Source of the DNA: Hyphomicrobiales bacterium | GTDB taxonomy: Bacteria; Pseudomonadota; Alphaproteobacteria; Rhodobacterales; Rhodobacteraceae | Direction: 5' to 3' | Length of the DNA stretch: 6,455 nt | NCBI GenBank assembly: GCA_003558415.1 | Contig: PWLT01000136.1 | Coordinates: 1 to 6,455, forward strand | In this document: positions 5,567 through 6,455 of the stretch, in pieces | Layout: the number at the start of each line of letters is the position of its first letter | How positions within the stretch are numbered: position 1 is the first letter of the stretch | The notes under the pieces: model-generated | What the model was told of the DNA's origin: nothing | Seen by the model: the letters and a program-made list of their open reading frames with translations, nothing else | Databases searched by the model: none | Position numbers and translations under genes: made by a program

Positions 5567-6333
5567 GCACGAACCGTTGGCAGAAGATCGTCACCCCCAT
5601 CATCGCGCTGCTCATCTTTGCAGCCGTGTGGGAATTCTGGGTGTGGTACATGGGCTGGCCGACCTATGTCATGGCCGCCCCCTCGGATCTCGGCCCGGCC
5701 TTCTGGCGCTTTCGCTACCTGTTTCTCGAAAACAGCTGGCAGACGCTGTGGCGCACCGTGGTGGGGCTGGGCCTGTCGGTGGTCGTGGGCACCCTGCTGG
5801 GCATGATCATGGGGCTCAGCCGGATCATGAACGATGCGCTCTACCCGCTGCTGGTGGGGTTCAACGCGATCCCCAAGGCCACGGTCGTTCCGGTGGTGGC
5901 GCTGCTCTTCATCGGCCAGCACGATTTCAACACCGTGCTCGTGGCCTTCATGATCTCGTTCTTTCCGATCACGGTGTCGGTGGCGATCGGGCTTTCGACG
6001 CTGGAACCCGAATACCGCGACATCCTGCGCTCGCTCGGCGCCTCGAGATTCACGATCTTCTGGAAGATCGCGCTGCCCAAGACGCTGCCGGAATTCTTCG
6101 GCGCGCTCAAGGTGGCCGCGACGCTGGCCTTCATAGGCACCAATCTGGTCGAGATCATCAGCCCGCACGGGCGCGGGCTGGGCAGCCTGTTTGAAACGGG
6201 GCGTATCGCGTCGAACTATCCGCTGATGTTCGCAGTCCTCATCGCGCTCGCGATCCTGGGGATCATCATCTACTACATCGTCATCGTGCTGGAGAAGATC
6301 TTCGCGGGCTGGGCCGAACGCCGCCCCACCTGA
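5563..6333 (+). CDS. ABC importer permease (BPD_transp_1, NitT/TauT class)
   Basis: A 256-residue inner-membrane protein with about six hydrophobic helices (roughly residues 10-29, 63-88, 98-117, 122-145, 178-200 and 222-245), the normal topology and length for SsuC/TauC/ThiX-type permeases. The cytoplasmic coupling loop is at about 150-176: YRDILRSLGASRFTIFWKIALPKTLP. This is the EAA loop with its conserved Gly and the IxLP ending, although the EAA letters themselves are replaced by RDILRS. Two copies would form the pore and dock the ATPase dimer. It starts at ATG 5563 inside the end of the ATPase gene (ATGA overlap) and is followed 10 bases after its stop by a terminator hairpin. The operon therefore has one binding protein, one ATPase and one permease. 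Start and end are secure; the substrate is unknown. Confidence 0.95.
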   Translation: MSTNRWQKIVTPIIALLIFAAVWEFWVWYMGWPTYVMAAPSDLGPAFWRFRYLFLENSWQTLWRTVVGLGLSVVVGTLLGMIMGLSRIMNDALYPLLVGFNAIPKATVVPVVALLFIGQHDFNTVLVAFMISFFPITVSVAIGLSTLEPEYRDILRSLGASRFTIFWKIALPKTLPEFFGALKVAATLAFIGTNLVEIISPHGRGLGSLFETGRIASNYPLMFAVLIALAILGIIIYYIVIVLEKIFAGWAERRPT

Positions 6334-6343
6334 GACGCCGCGG

Positions 6344-6374
6344 CGCCCTCTCCCCCCGAGGGAGGGGGCGTTTT
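6344..6374 (+). terminator. Rho-independent terminator of the ABC operon
   Basis: CGCCCTCTCCC (6344-6354) pairs with GGGAGGGGGCG (6360-6370) as an 11-bp stem with one G-T wobble and a 5-base loop, followed at once by TTTT (6371-6374). It begins 10 bases after the permease stop. The T-run is short but normal for GC-rich alphaproteobacteria. No T-run flanks the other side, so it acts on plus-strand transcription only. Confidence 0.85.
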
Positions 6375-6411
6375 CCGTGCAGGATCGGCCTGCGTTGCCT
6401 CCGCGCGCGCC

Positions 6412-6455
6412 TCAGCCTGTGGCGGGGGGCGCGGCGCGGATAAGGCTGCCGGCAC
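6412..6455 (-). CDS. Possible C-terminal tail of a convergent gene (partial)
   Basis: On the minus strand one frame reads AGSLIRAAPPATG and then TGA at 6412-6414. Eleven of its 13 codons end in G or C, as in the real genes here, and this would be a convergent neighbour meeting the ABC operon just beyond its terminator. The piece is too short to identify. The plus strand is also open here from GTG at 6377, but that reading uses ATA and AGG codons that are rare elsewhere in the window. The call rests on codon use alone. Confidence 0.3.
   Translation of the reverse strand, partial: AGSLIRAAPPATG

Noticed and set aside
1..6455. CRISPR arrays, tRNA or rRNA genes, insertion sequences, toxin-antitoxin or phage-defence genes
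   Set aside because: No direct repeat arrays, transposase motifs, tRNA-like cloverleaf or defence domains were seen on either strand.

Overview
The window is about two-thirds G+C, with tightly packed genes and codons that end mostly in G or C. Its protein families (a NudC of about 320 residues, an M20 ArgE-type deacetylase, an SRPBCC protein and a NitT/TauT-type ABC importer) suggest an alphaproteobacterium, most likely Rhodobacteraceae (roseobacter group). This assignment comes from recognising sequence character, not from a database search.

Left half (1-3345), all on the minus strand and read right to left: nudC (NAD(H)/Nudix pyrophosphatase), a small SRPBCC-fold protein with a GTG start, an ArgE-family M20 metallo-deacetylase, and the N-terminal two hundred residues of an FAD-dependent amine/amino-acid oxidoreductase that runs off the left edge. 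Gaps are 48 and 86 bases. The last two genes share a 4-base GTGA stop/start overlap, so they are probably translationally coupled. The oxidoreductase begins with GTG and is easily missed by an ATG-only scan.

Middle (3346-3622): a 277-base divergent intergenic region. On the plus side it holds a plausible sigma-70-like promoter with an 11-bp palindrome in its spacer, then a leader containing a long two-part hairpin, then a strong AAGGAGG ribosome binding site. A second imperfect palindrome lies closer to nudC.

Right half (3623-6333), plus strand: a complete ABC importer of the NitT/TauT (NMT1/THI5-like) class. It has a secreted periplasmic substrate-binding protein, a 138-base gap with two GC-rich stem-loops, a cytoplasmic ATPase, and a six-helix permease that overlaps the ATPase gene by ATGA. 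A GC-rich hairpin followed by TTTT ends the operon. The solute cannot be read from the sequence. A possible C-terminal tail of a convergent gene lies at the right edge.

No radically new system is visible. The most interesting element is the structured leader in front of the binding-protein gene. One arm of its closing stem can pair either with its partner or with the Shine-Dalgarno sequence, an arrangement that could work as a translational switch.
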